Shown: positions 31,356 through 41,097 of the stretch, piece by piece
Position numbering within the stretch: position 1 is the stretch's first letter
Layout of the letters: every line of letters begins with the position of its first letter
Source: Micrococcaceae bacterium
GTDB taxonomy: Bacteria > Actinomycetota > Actinomycetes > Actinomycetales > Micrococcaceae
NCBI GenBank assembly: GCA_030452125.1
Contig: JAKDMV010000008.1
Coordinates: forward strand, 1 to 48,728
Length of the DNA: 48,728 nucleotides
Direction: 5' to 3'
Position numbers and translations under genes: made by a program
The notes under the pieces: model-generated
Told to the model about the DNA's origin: nothing
The model's input: the letters and a program-made list of their open reading frames with translations, nothing else
Databases searched by the model: none

Positions 31356-32977
31356 GGACGACGGCGCTGCGTTGGGCCGGCACGCGCACCCTCCTGGTCG
31401 AAGTCGGCACGCTGGAGGACGTCGTGGCCCTCCACCGCCGGTTGACCGATGCTCCGTTGCCCGGACAGATCGAGGTGCTCGCCGCGGCATCCACCGTGAT
31501 GCTCGCCTTCGACACCCGCGCCCACGCCCTGGCGGCCCCCGCCGCCCTGGACCGGTTGGATGACGGGCCGGCGACCACGGTGGGCGGACGCGAGATCACC
31601 GTGGACGTGGTGTACGACGGCGATGACCTCGCCGAGGTCGCCCGGATGACCGGACTGGGCGCCGACGGGGTCATCGCCGCCCACACGGCCCAGCTCTGGA
31701 CGGCCGCCTTCGGTGGTTTCGCGCCGGGTTTCGCCTACCTCCACGGGGACGACGCGTCCTTGGAGGTACCGCGTCGGCAGTCCCCACGCACGGCCGTGCC
31801 GGCCGGATCGGTGGCCCTGGCGGGGAGGTTCTCGGCCATCTACCCGGCCCGGTCCCCGGGTGGTTGGCAGCTGATCGGCCGCACGCAGGCCGTGATGTGG
31901 GATCTGGACCGGGACCCTCCGGCGCTGGTCCGGCCCGGGGACCGGGTCCGCTACCGTGCCGTCCGTGAACTCGTTGAGCTCCACCCGACGGCCGGCACCC
32001 CCACCCCACGGGCCGAAGACACCGGAGGCGCCGAGGCCTCCGACACCTCCCTTCTTGTTCTTTCCCCGGGACCGCAGTCCCTGCTCCAGGATCTGGGCCG
32101 CCCGGGGCTGGGCGATCTCGGGGTTCCGGCGGCAGGTGCCGCCGATACCGCCTCGGCCCGGCAGGCCAACCGGCTGGTGGGAAACCCTGCCCACGCGGCG
32201 GTGGTCGAAACCCTGGTGGGAGGACTGCGGATCCAGGCCTGCGGCGAGCTGACGCTGTCCTTGACCGGTGCCGCCGAGACGGCGACGGTCTCCGGACCCC
32301 ACGGCCGACGGCCCGTGGCGGCCCGCGCACCCTTCGCCCTCCACGATCACGAGGTCCTCACGGTGCAGGCCCCGACCAGCGGATTACGCAGCTACCTCGC
32401 GGTCCGCGGCGGACTGGTGGCCGAGGCGGTGCTGGGCAGCCGTTCGGCGGACACGTTATCGGGCCTCGGCCCGGCACCACTGGCGTCCGGCACCTCGGTG
32501 CCGGTCGCTTCCGTGGCCCGCGGGCATATCGTCACCCACCCCGAACCCTCCGTCCTGCCCCGGCCCCGGGAGGGCACCGTAAATCTGCGCATCACCTCCG
32601 GCCCCCGGGCCGACTGGTTCGCCCCCGACGCCATCGATGCCCTCTGCCGCCACCCATGGTCCGCCGGAAGCCAGTCGAACCGGGTCGGGCTCCGCCTGGA
32701 GACCGGCGACCGGCAAACCCCCGTGGAACGCATCCGGACCGACGAGCTGTCCAGCGAAGGCACGGCCACCGGCTCCCTGCAGGTTCCCCCCTCGGGGCTG
32801 CCCGTCCTCTTCCTCACCGACCATCCCGTCACCGGCGGGTACCCGGTGATCGCCGTCGTCGTCCCCGAGGACCTGCCGGCCGCAGCCCAGGTTCCCCCCG
32901 GCACGTCCATCCGCTTCACCGTGGTGGACCCCGACACCCTGCTGCCCCGACCACCAGCCAGGAGCCGGGAGCCATGA
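31352..32977 (+). CDS. pxpBC: Fused 5-oxoprolinase subunits B and C
   Basis: 541 residues, a natural fusion of PxpB (about 1-210, KipI-like) and PxpC (about 228-530, KipA-like). The PxpB part has the [15 protein letters not shown] motif near 130 and [24 protein letters not shown] near 150. The PxpC part starts [23 protein letters not shown] and has [23 protein letters not shown] and [17 protein letters not shown] near the end. The two parts are separated by an acidic linker ([12 protein letters not shown]). In most bacteria these are separate genes. Overlaps: ATGA on both sides. Confidence 0.92.
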   Translation: MRTTALRWAGTRTLLVEVGTLEDVVALHRRLTDAPLPGQIEVLAAASTVMLAFDTRAHALAAPAALDRLDDGPATTVGGREITVDVVYDGDDLAEVARMTGLGADGVIAAHTAQLWTAAFGGFAPGFAYLHGDDASLEVPRRQSPRTAVPAGSVALAGRFSAIYPARSPGGWQLIGRTQAVMWDLDRDPPALVRPGDRVRYRAVRELVELHPTAGTPTPRAEDTGGAEASDTSLLVLSPGPQSLLQDLGRPGLGDLGVPAAGAADTASARQANRLVGNPAHAAVVETLVGGLRIQACGELTLSLTGAAETATVSGPHGRRPVAARAPFALHDHEVLTVQAPTSGLRSYLAVRGGLVAEAVLGSRSADTLSGLGPAPLASGTSVPVASVARGHIVTHPEPSVLPRPREGTVNLRITSGPRADWFAPDAIDALCRHPWSAGSQSNRVGLRLETGDRQTPVERIRTDELSSEGTATGSLQVPPSGLPVLFLTDHPVTGGYPVIAVVVPEDLPAAAQVPPGTSIRFTVVDPDTLLPRPPARSREP

Positions 32978-33705
32978 CGCCTCCAGTTCATGAGCACGAC
33001 GGCGCTGGCTCCCGTCACGCCCACACGGGGGCGTGGATCGCCGCGGTCCTTCGCCGGCGGATCGCAGCGGGCCTGCTGACCCCGGGGTCGAAGCTCTCCG
33101 AGCAGAAGCTCTCGGTGGAGCTCGGTGTCTCGCGCAACACCCTGCGGGAAGCCTTCGGGACACTCGTCGCCGAATCGGTGGTGGTGCGGATCCCCAACCG
33201 CGGGGTCTTCGTGGCCTCCCCCGGAGCCGAGGACGTCCGGGAGATCTACCGGGTGCGCCGGGTGATCGAACCCTCCGCCGTCCTGTGGGGCACCCCTGCG
33301 GAACGGGAACTGGAAGCCATGGACGCCATCGTCCGCCGGGCCGCGGAGGCCCGGGACGCCGGGTCGGTGCCCGGGATGGCTGACGCGAACCAGGCCCTGC
33401 ATCAAGCGGTCATCGCCCTGACCGGAAGCCAGACGCTCCAGGTGCTCATGGACCGGGTGCTGGCCCGGATGAGACTGGTCTTCCACACCATGTCCACGAC
33501 GCCGGATTTCCATCCGCACTACGTGGAACGCAATATCGGCCTCGTGGCCTGCCTGCGGGCCGGCCGGCCGGAGGAGGCGGCCCGGATGCTGCGCGATGGC
33601 CTCGATGCCGCCGAGGGGGAAATCCTGGCCCGCATCGAGGCCCGGGCCCCCGATCCGGAGGTCCGCCATCGCGCAGTGCCGGTCACGCCAATACGAAATA
33701 AATAG
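32974..33705 (+). CDS. GntR family regulator, FadR/FCD subfamily
   Basis: 243 residues. The winged HTH spans about 20-85: WIAAVLRRRIAAGLLTPGSKL, SEQKLSVELGVSRNTLREAFGTL, then RIPNRGVFVASP. The all-helical FCD ligand domain has VREIYRVRRVIEPSAV, MADANQALHQAVIAL and YVERNIGLVACLRAG, where Asp/His residues normally bind a metal and a carboxylate. As last gene of the pxp operon it is the likely regulator of it, through the two palindromes at 30534 and 30564. The ATG overlaps the pxpBC stop by ATGA. Confidence 0.9.
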   Translation: MTPPVHEHDGAGSRHAHTGAWIAAVLRRRIAAGLLTPGSKLSEQKLSVELGVSRNTLREAFGTLVAESVVVRIPNRGVFVASPGAEDVREIYRVRRVIEPSAVLWGTPAERELEAMDAIVRRAAEARDAGSVPGMADANQALHQAVIALTGSQTLQVLMDRVLARMRLVFHTMSTTPDFHPHYVERNIGLVACLRAGRPEEAARMLRDGLDAAEGEILARIEARAPDPEVRHRAVPVTPIRNK

Positions 33706-33828
33706 GTCTATCAAATAATTGATAACTAGAATATCGTACTACTTGAGACGAACGCAGTCCCACACCAGACCTGACTCACCCGGAGCAGGCACCGAAATTT
33801 CGTCCGCGACCGAAGAGGAAGTTTTGCG

Positions 33829-34987
33829 ATGTCACAGGAAGCCAGCACGCCACAGGAATCCGGAGCAAACCAGGTCAGCGACTGGTCGGATCTGGGCCAG
33901 CAGTTGTGGTCCTATCTCACCGGACGCGGCGCAGCCGTGAACTACACGCTCGTTGACATGACCGTCGAAGTCCCCCGGGACATCGGTCCGGACGCACCTC
34001 GTGCGACCTGGAAGTTCGACGGCACGCTGCGGGTCACCACCAGCGATGATCAGGCCGTCGGCTCGGACCCCCACCGGGATCGGTGATGATCCGATGAGAC
34101 TGGATATGGACCTCGCCTTCTCAGTCACCGTCCCGGCGACCGATACCGAGCCGGAGTCCACGGTGAACGGAACCATGAAGGCCAACGGGACCGAGGTGGT
34201 CATCAGCACCGACACCCCCGATCTGTACCGGATCGGTCCGCGTGCCGATCTGCGCTCGGTCAGGGGATTCGCCAAGGAGCTCAGCGAGTGGGGCCTGAGT
34301 GTTTCACTGGCTTCACCCGAAGGGACCATCGTGTCGCTGGGAGCCGTCAAGGCCAATGCCGCACAGCGGCTACTCACCAGATCGGCCCACATCCGGCCGG
34401 GAAAGGTCGGGACCTGGTCCGCGCTGCTCCGCGGTTCCCCGGGCGATCCCGCACAGAGCCTGGTTCCCCCGGGAACACCCTTCCCGCTCTCGCCCACGTT
34501 CCAGCGCAACTACCGGATGCGACCGACGACGACCCACTACACCTATGGTGGCGGCCGCCCACGGTTGATCTTCGTGAAGGACGGCGAAGCCTGGGACGGG
34601 CGCCCGGCGCAGGTCTTCGACCTGAGCGTAGAAACCACGGTGATCGGCGGCAACGCCGAGGCCGAACTCCGGCTACCGCAGACCAGCGATGCCCATGCCA
34701 CCATCACCCACTCCACGGATGATGAGTACATCCTCACGGCCACCTCACCGGTGACCGGCAGCACCCGGTTGCCGGAGGGTGGCTCCTACACGTTGCGTAC
34801 CGGCGCCCGCATCGGCATCGGCCCCTGGCGGCTGGTCTTCGTCCGCGAGGAATATGCCGACCATGGTCGCCCCCATGGCGGTCGGCAAGGCGGCGAGTTG
34901 GCCTACCAGAAGCCGCAGTACGATCACCGGTATGGAGCGGTCGAACACGACGCAATCTACGGACTGGGAGACCCGCGCGAGGACTAG
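33829..34987 (+). pseudogene. FHA-domain protein, split by a one-base frameshift
   Basis: The first part (33829-34086) starts well (GAGGAAG before the ATG) and encodes WSDLGQQLWSYLTGRG, DMTVEVPRDIGPDAPRATWKFDG and then runs out of frame to a stop. The second part continues in the +1 frame from about 34073 (TGIGDDPMRLDMDLAFSV) to 34987. It ends with an FHA-type domain (TTVIGGNAEAELRLP, SDAHATITHS, RIGIGPWRLVFVREEY). Dropping one C from the run of five at 34068-34072 restores one protein of about 385 residues. FHA domains bind phosphothreonine. A real lesion, a sequencing error, or reinitiation at the ATG at 34094 are all possible. Confidence 0.75.
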
Positions 34988-36547
<1,560 letters not shown>

Positions 36548-36576
36548 CCACCCGCTCCGGGCCGCCGGCCGGATGC

Positions 36577-36602
36577 GGGCCCACGGGCTTGACCCGTGGC
36601 CC
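36577..36602 (+). terminator. Hairpin after guaB1
   Basis: CCACGGG (36581-36587) pairs with CCCGTGG (36593-36599); GGG/CCC extend the stem past a bulged C. The loop is CTTGA. It begins 29 bases after the guaB1 stop and ends shortly before the ABC-transporter start. Confidence 0.55.
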
Positions 36603-36615
36603 CGGCAGGGATCTC

Positions 36616-37422
36616 ATGGGTTCCATGGGCACTGAGGCACCAGCCATCGAAGTCGACGACCTGGTAGTCCGTCGCGGCCGGACCGTGGTCCTGGACGGAC
36701 TGGGGTTCTCGGTCGGTTCCGGGGACGTGGTGGGGTTGCTTGGCCCCAGCGGCTGCGGGAAGTCGACCCTGCTGCGCAGCATCGTCGGAACCCAGCTGGT
36801 CCACGGCGGGAGTGTCCGGGTCCTCGGCGAGCCGGCCGGTTCCCGGCAGCTCCGCCGCCGGGTCAGCTACATGACCCAATCGCTGAGCATCTATGACGAT
36901 CTCACGGTGCGGCAGAACCTCGAATACTTCCGCAAGGTCCTCGTCGCCCCCGGCGGGGACACCGACCGGGTGCTGGAGCTGACGGATCTGGCCGGTTCGG
37001 CCCATGAGGTCACCGAAAACCTCTCGGGTGGCCAGCGCAGCCGGGTTTCGCTGGCGGTGGCCCTGCTCGGGGACCCCGAGGTGATGATCCTGGATGAGCC
37101 CACCGTCGGACTCGATCCCGTGCTGCGGGCGGACCTCTGGTCCCTCTTCCGGCAATTGGCCGCGGACGGGGCCACCCTGCTGATCTCCAGCCATGTGATG
37201 GATGAGGCGACCCGGTGCGACCGGTTGCTGCTGATGCGCGAGGGCAGGTTCATTGCCGACGATTCCCCCGCCGGACTGCTGCGGAGCACGGGAACCGGGA
37301 CCACCGAGGAGGCCTTCCTGACCCTGATCGCCGCCAACGACCCGCCGGCCACGGCCACCCCGCGGACCCGCGGACGGCATCGCCGGGCCCCGGCCGGTCA
37401 GGCCCCGGGAGGCAACCGGTGA
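36616..37422 (+). CDS. ABC transporter ATP-binding protein (ABC-2 exporter)
   Basis: 268 residues. Walker A is GPSGCGKST near residue 42, the Q-loop MTQSLSIYDDLTV near 85, the ABC signature NLSGGQRSRVSLA near 135, Walker B VMILDEPTVGLDP near 155, and the switch His in ISSHVMDEA near 190. It powers the ABC-2 permease encoded next, with which it overlaps (GTGA). Such pairs export lipids, drugs or cell-wall precursors; the substrate is unknown. ATG 36616 has GGCAGGGA just upstream; 36589 and 36625 are alternatives. The basic C-terminal tail is unusual but short. Confidence 0.9.
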   Translation: MGSMGTEAPAIEVDDLVVRRGRTVVLDGLGFSVGSGDVVGLLGPSGCGKSTLLRSIVGTQLVHGGSVRVLGEPAGSRQLRRRVSYMTQSLSIYDDLTVRQNLEYFRKVLVAPGGDTDRVLELTDLAGSAHEVTENLSGGQRSRVSLAVALLGDPEVMILDEPTVGLDPVLRADLWSLFRQLAADGATLLISSHVMDEATRCDRLLLMREGRFIADDSPAGLLRSTGTGTTEEAFLTLIAANDPPATATPRTRGRHRRAPAGQAPGGNR

Positions 37423-38153
37423 GCCCCTCGGGCACCTGGGCGACCGCCGGACGCGTCCTGGCGCAGATCCTTCATGATCCACGCACGATCGCCCTCCTGC
37501 TGGTCGTCCCGAGCCTCCTGATCGGCCTGGTGGCCTGGATCTTCTCCGAGACCGACGTCTTCAGCACCATCGGGCCGGCCCTCATCGCGATGTTCCCGTT
37601 CATCGTCATGTTCCTGGTGGCGAGCATCAGCACGCTGCGCGAACGTCGTTCCGGGACCCTTGAACGGCTGTTGACCATGCCCCTGGGCAAGGGGTCCTTC
37701 GTGCTCGGCTACGCGTTGGCCTTCGGTCTGCTCGCGGTGGCGCAGACGGCGATCGCCGTGGCATTCTCGATCTGGGTCTGCGGTCTGGAGATCAACGGCC
37801 GGCTCTGGCTGCTCTTCCTGGTCGCGGTGGCCGATGCCCTGCTGGGCACCGCCCTGGGCCTGCTGGCCAGTGCCTTTGCCCGCACCGAGTTCCAGGTCGT
37901 GCAGTTCATGCCTGCCTTCGTCTTCCCGCAGATCCTCCTGGGGGGACTCTTCCTGCCCCGCGCCCAGCTCCCGGACGTGCTGGAAACGATCGGGGACTGG
38001 CTGCCGCTCTCCCACGCCATGGACGCCCTGACCGCCGTGGCCACCGGTGACGAAGACTCCGGCTACATCGTGGTGCGGACCCTGTTCATCGGGGCGTGGA
38101 TCGTCGGTTCCATCGTCCTGGGTTCGATCACCCTGCGCCGCCGCACGCCCTAG
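37419..38153 (+). CDS. ABC-2 type permease
   Basis: 244 residues with six membrane helices. It starts with GTG overlapping the ATPase stop, with GGGAGG (36 bases of upstream coding context aside) seven bases before it. The ABC-2 pattern is seen in LRERRSGTLERLLTMPLGKGSFVLGYAL near 70 (coupling helix) and in FPQILLGGLFLPRAQLPDVLETIGDWLPLSHAMDAL near 170. It forms the membrane channel of the exporter. The 3' end overlaps the convergent Lrp-type gene by four bases. Confidence 0.9.
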   Translation: MSPSGTWATAGRVLAQILHDPRTIALLLVVPSLLIGLVAWIFSETDVFSTIGPALIAMFPFIVMFLVASISTLRERRSGTLERLLTMPLGKGSFVLGYALAFGLLAVAQTAIAVAFSIWVCGLEINGRLWLLFLVAVADALLGTALGLLASAFARTEFQVVQFMPAFVFPQILLGGLFLPRAQLPDVLETIGDWLPLSHAMDALTAVATGDEDSGYIVVRTLFIGAWIVGSIVLGSITLRRRTP

Positions 38154-38641
38154 AGCCAGGGAACTTCGCCGCGGGTATGTTCGAAGACCAGTGAGGTCTG
38201 CGTGGAGGCCACCGCCGGATTGGCCGAGAGGTTGTCCAGGACGAACTGGCGCACATCGTTGGAATCCTTGACCGCCACGTGGATCACGAAGTCATCCGTT
38301 CCTCCCAGGAAGAACAGCTGCATCACCCCGGCCTTGCTGCGGATCTCCTCGGCGAAACTGGACATCAGGTGCCGTGCCCCGGGGCGGATCCGCACGAAGA
38401 TCAGCGCCTCGAGCGCATGCCCGAGGACCTCCGGATCCAGATCCAAGGTGAATTTGCGGATGACCCCCGTCTCACGCAGCGCGTTCATGCGGGCCAGGCA
38501 GGTCGAGGGGGCGATCCCGAGCTCTTCGGCCAAGGAGTTGTTGGTCCGCCGCGAGTTCTCGGTGAGCATCCGCAACAGACCACGGTCGATATCATCGAGC
38601 TCGTAATGCCGACTGGTCCGAACATTCTTCGCTGTGGCCAC
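38150..38641 (-). CDS. Lrp/AsnC family regulator, probably of alanine dehydrogenase
   Basis: 163 residues. HTH: LDDIDRGLLRMLTENSRRTNNSLAEELGIAPSTCLARM. The RAM domain (from about 72) includes ALIFVRIRPGARHLM, VMQLFFLGGTDDFVIHVAV and ASTQTSLVFEH, with the GxxDF ligand loop. It diverges from ald, the same arrangement as AldR/ald in mycobacteria, where the Lrp protein activates ald in the presence of alanine. The GTG at 38641 has AAAGAG upstream on the minus strand. Confidence 0.9.
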   Translation of the reverse strand: MATAKNVRTSRHYELDDIDRGLLRMLTENSRRTNNSLAEELGIAPSTCLARMNALRETGVIRKFTLDLDPEVLGHALEALIFVRIRPGARHLMSSFAEEIRSKAGVMQLFFLGGTDDFVIHVAVKDSNDVRQFVLDNLSANPAVASTQTSLVFEHTRGEVPWL

Positions 38642-38818
38642 GTCACACTCTTTCGGGCGGATGGAAATTACGGATATTCTCGATTGTACCGAAATAAAAT
38701 CTGCGTCACACCCGAAGAACCGCAGGAAAGCCACCACTGTTTCGTACCGCCAGCCGTCGACCCCTGGAGAGGAAATCCGAGGGTCCGTCACGGCGTACAG
38801 ACCCACCAAGGAGTCCTC
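38642..38818. promoter_or_regulatory. Divergent Lrp / ald control region
   Basis: This 177-bp gap is AT-rich at 38663-38702, in contrast to its GC-rich surroundings. It contains ATATT and AAATTA tracts typical of Lrp binding, but I cannot mark an exact operator. A possible ald -10 is TAAAAT at 38695-38700. Confidence 0.45.
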
Positions 38819-39949
38819 ATGATCATCGGCGTCCCCCGTGAAATCAAGAACAACGAGTTCCGCGTCGCCATCACCCCGGCAGGGGTCTCCGAATTCGTCG
38901 CCCAGGGTCACGAGGTCCTCGTCGAGACCGGCGCGGGCCTCGGCTCGGGCATCCCCGACGAACTCTACGTCGACGCAGGGGCGACGATCGCCCCGGACGC
39001 CGACGGGGCCTGGGCCGACGCCGACATGGTGCTCAAGGTCAAGGAACCCGTCGCCGAGGAATACCACCGCATCCGTGCCGGCCAGATCCTCTTCGCCTAC
39101 CTGCATCTGGCCGCCTCGAGCGAGTGTGCCCGGGCCATCATCGACGCCGGCGCCACGGCGATCGCCTACGAGACGGTCACCGCCGGCCGGACCCTGCCGC
39201 TGCTGGCGCCCATGTCCGAAGTTGCCGGTCGGCTCGCCGCACAGATCGGGGCCTTCCAGCTCCAACAGCCCACCGGCGGCTCGGGCATCCTGATGGGCGG
39301 TGTGCCCGGCACCCGCCCGGCCAAGGTCGTGGTCATCGGTGGTGGTGTCGCCGGTGAAAATGCGGCGGCGATCACCTCCGGCATGGGCGCCGACGTGACG
39401 ATCATCGACATCAGCCTGGCCCGGTTGAAGGAAATCGATGTCGCCTACAACGGCCGGATCAAGACGCTGGCCTCCACGAAGTTCACGATCGCCGGCGAGG
39501 TCGCCGCGGCGGATCTGGTCATCGGTTCGGTGCTGATCCCCGGGGCCGCGGCCCCGAAGCTGGTCACCACGGAGATGGTCTCGCATATGCGTCCGGGATC
39601 GGTGTTGGTGGACATCGCGATCGACCAGGGTGGCTGCTTCGAGGGATCGCATGCCACCACGCATGTCGACCCCACCTACACGGTGCACGACGCCGTCTAC
39701 TACTGCGTGGGGAACATGCCCGGCGCCGTCCCGCAGACCTCGACGGTGGCGCTGACCAACGCGACCCTGCCCTACGCGCTACGGATCGCCTCCAAGGGCT
39801 GGCAGCAGGCACTACAGGACGACGACGGGCTCGCCAACGGCTTGACCGTGCACGACGGCCACGTCACCTTCGCCCCCGTGGCGGAGGCCCTGGGGCTGGC
39901 CCACACCCCGACCGCAGAGGTTCTCGCCGCAGCAACGAACCACGCGTAG
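38819..39949 (+). CDS. ald: Alanine dehydrogenase
   Basis: 376 residues. It deaminates L-alanine to pyruvate and ammonium with NAD+, or the reverse. MIIGVPREIKNNEFRVAITP opens the protein with the substrate Arg; VKEP near 75 holds the substrate Lys; YLHLA near 95 the catalytic His; VVVIGGGVAGENAA near 172 is the NAD motif; VDIAIDQGGCFEG near 265 is conserved. Length is normal. AAGGAG lies five bases before the ATG. The adjacent divergent Lrp gene is the likely regulator. Confidence 0.95.
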   Translation: MIIGVPREIKNNEFRVAITPAGVSEFVAQGHEVLVETGAGLGSGIPDELYVDAGATIAPDADGAWADADMVLKVKEPVAEEYHRIRAGQILFAYLHLAASSECARAIIDAGATAIAYETVTAGRTLPLLAPMSEVAGRLAAQIGAFQLQQPTGGSGILMGGVPGTRPAKVVVIGGGVAGENAAAITSGMGADVTIIDISLARLKEIDVAYNGRIKTLASTKFTIAGEVAAADLVIGSVLIPGAAAPKLVTTEMVSHMRPGSVLVDIAIDQGGCFEGSHATTHVDPTYTVHDAVYYCVGNMPGAVPQTSTVALTNATLPYALRIASKGWQQALQDDDGLANGLTVHDGHVTFAPVAEALGLAHTPTAEVLAAATNHA

Positions 39950-40024
39950 GCCCCTCCGCCGCTGCTCCCCGTCGGGCCCCAGCCGCCTACCGGTCTAGGC
40001 TTGAGGCTGGCGGAAAGGAAAAAG

Positions 40025-40579
40025 ATGTGGGAAGAATATGGACTGACGTGGGTTGATGCGGCACGGGTGGTGGTATCCGCCATCGCGCTCTATCTCGTGG
40101 TGCTGGGGCTGATCAGGATCATGGGCCAACGCACGATGGCGAGCCTGTCCAGCTTCGACCTGGCGGCCGCCGTCGCCCTCGGCGCCGTCGTCGGGCGGGC
40201 GATCCTCGGCTACACCCCGACGGTGGTCGCCGGTGCCCTGGGACTGGTCACCCTGTTGGTCCTGCAAGCGGTCACCGGTCAGCTCCGTCGGTTCCGTCGG
40301 GCCGCCGGACTCATCAACAACCGCACGTTCGTGCTCATGGCCGGGGACGAGGTCATCCAGGCCAACCTGCGGCGGACCCACGTCTCCGAGCGGGAGCTGG
40401 TGGCCCGGCTGCGCCAGGCAGGCATCCGCCACCGCACCGAGGTCGCCTGCGTGATCCTGGAGTCCACCGGGCAGATCAGCATCCTGCGTTCGGGAGTCCT
40501 GATCGAACCGCGGATGCTCGAAGGCGTCGCGGGCGCGGATCTGGTCCCGGCCTCGTTCATGGCGGTCCCCTCCGACTAG
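40025..40579 (+). CDS. YetF/DUF421 family membrane protein (second copy)
   Basis: 184 residues. Three membrane helices, then the signature GLIRIMGQRTMASLSSFDLAAAVALGAVVGRA and a soluble domain (INNRTFVLMAGDEVIQANLRRTHVSERELVARLRQAG, VACVILESTGQISILR). It has the same domain layout as the gene at 5337. GGAAAGGAA shortly upstream supports the ATG at 40025 rather than the TTG at 40001. Function unknown. Confidence 0.85.
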   Translation: MWEEYGLTWVDAARVVVSAIALYLVVLGLIRIMGQRTMASLSSFDLAAAVALGAVVGRAILGYTPTVVAGALGLVTLLVLQAVTGQLRRFRRAAGLINNRTFVLMAGDEVIQANLRRTHVSERELVARLRQAGIRHRTEVACVILESTGQISILRSGVLIEPRMLEGVAGADLVPASFMAVPSD

Positions 40580-40595
40580 GAGCAGGCCCCGTGGC

Positions 40596-41048
40596 CTAGC
40601 CGTTCCGGCGCCGGTACCTGATCCACAGGACGGCCCCGGCCACCACCACGACCCCGGCCAACGCGATCCACTGCCAGCCGACCGCGATGGCCGCGTAGAC
40701 CACCGCCATCCCCACCGTGGCGTAGATCAACGCCCACATCAGGCAGCCGACGATCACGGCGGGCAGGTAACGCGACAACGGCATCCGGGACATCCCCGCG
40801 CTGGCGTTCACCGCGGTCTGGATCCCGATGGTGAGGAAGGACAGCGGAACCGCCAGGATCCCCCAGCGAGCGACGAAGCGCTGGGCCCGGCGGTAGATCG
40901 GGCCTTCCAGGACGTATTCGAAGCGGGAATGGCTCACCCCCGCGGCGACCCCGCGACCCACCCAGTAGGTCGTGTTCGCCCGCGCCATGGAGAGCAGGAA
41001 GAGGAAGAGGTACGCCCAGCCGAAGGGAGCCTCGCGTAACCAATCCAT
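40596..41048 (-). CDS. DedA/VTT-domain membrane protein (short)
   Basis: 150 residues with four membrane helices. LLSMARANTTYWVGRGVAAG near the N-terminus and RWGILAVPLSFLTIGIQTAVNASAGMSRMPLSRYLPAVIVG in the middle match the VTT/DedA pattern, including the re-entrant loop. Members are membrane-homeostasis proteins, some of them lipid scramblases or carriers. It is shorter than the usual 200 residues because the N-terminal part is missing. The ATG at 41048 follows a TATTCT box by six bases. Confidence 0.75.
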   Translation of the reverse strand: MDWLREAPFGWAYLFLFLLSMARANTTYWVGRGVAAGVSHSRFEYVLEGPIYRRAQRFVARWGILAVPLSFLTIGIQTAVNASAGMSRMPLSRYLPAVIVGCLMWALIYATVGMAVVYAAIAVGWQWIALAGVVVVAGAVLWIRYRRRNG

Positions 41049-41054
41049 TCACCC

Positions 41055-41060
41055 AGAATA
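41055..41060 (-). promoter_or_regulatory. -10 box of the DedA-like gene
   Basis: On the minus strand TATTCT ends six bases before the ATG at 41048. GGGTGA fills the gap, so the start may be leaderless. Confidence 0.45.
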
Positions 41061-41097
41061 CCGCCGAATCCAGGGCGTCCCGACCACGGCCGGACCC

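Noticed and set aside
33709-33724. TATCAAATAATTGATA palindrome after the GntR gene
   Set aside because: The AT-rich dyad does not fit the FadR-subfamily pattern of the two sites before pxpA; it may be part of the FHA-gene promoter, but nothing supports a named role.
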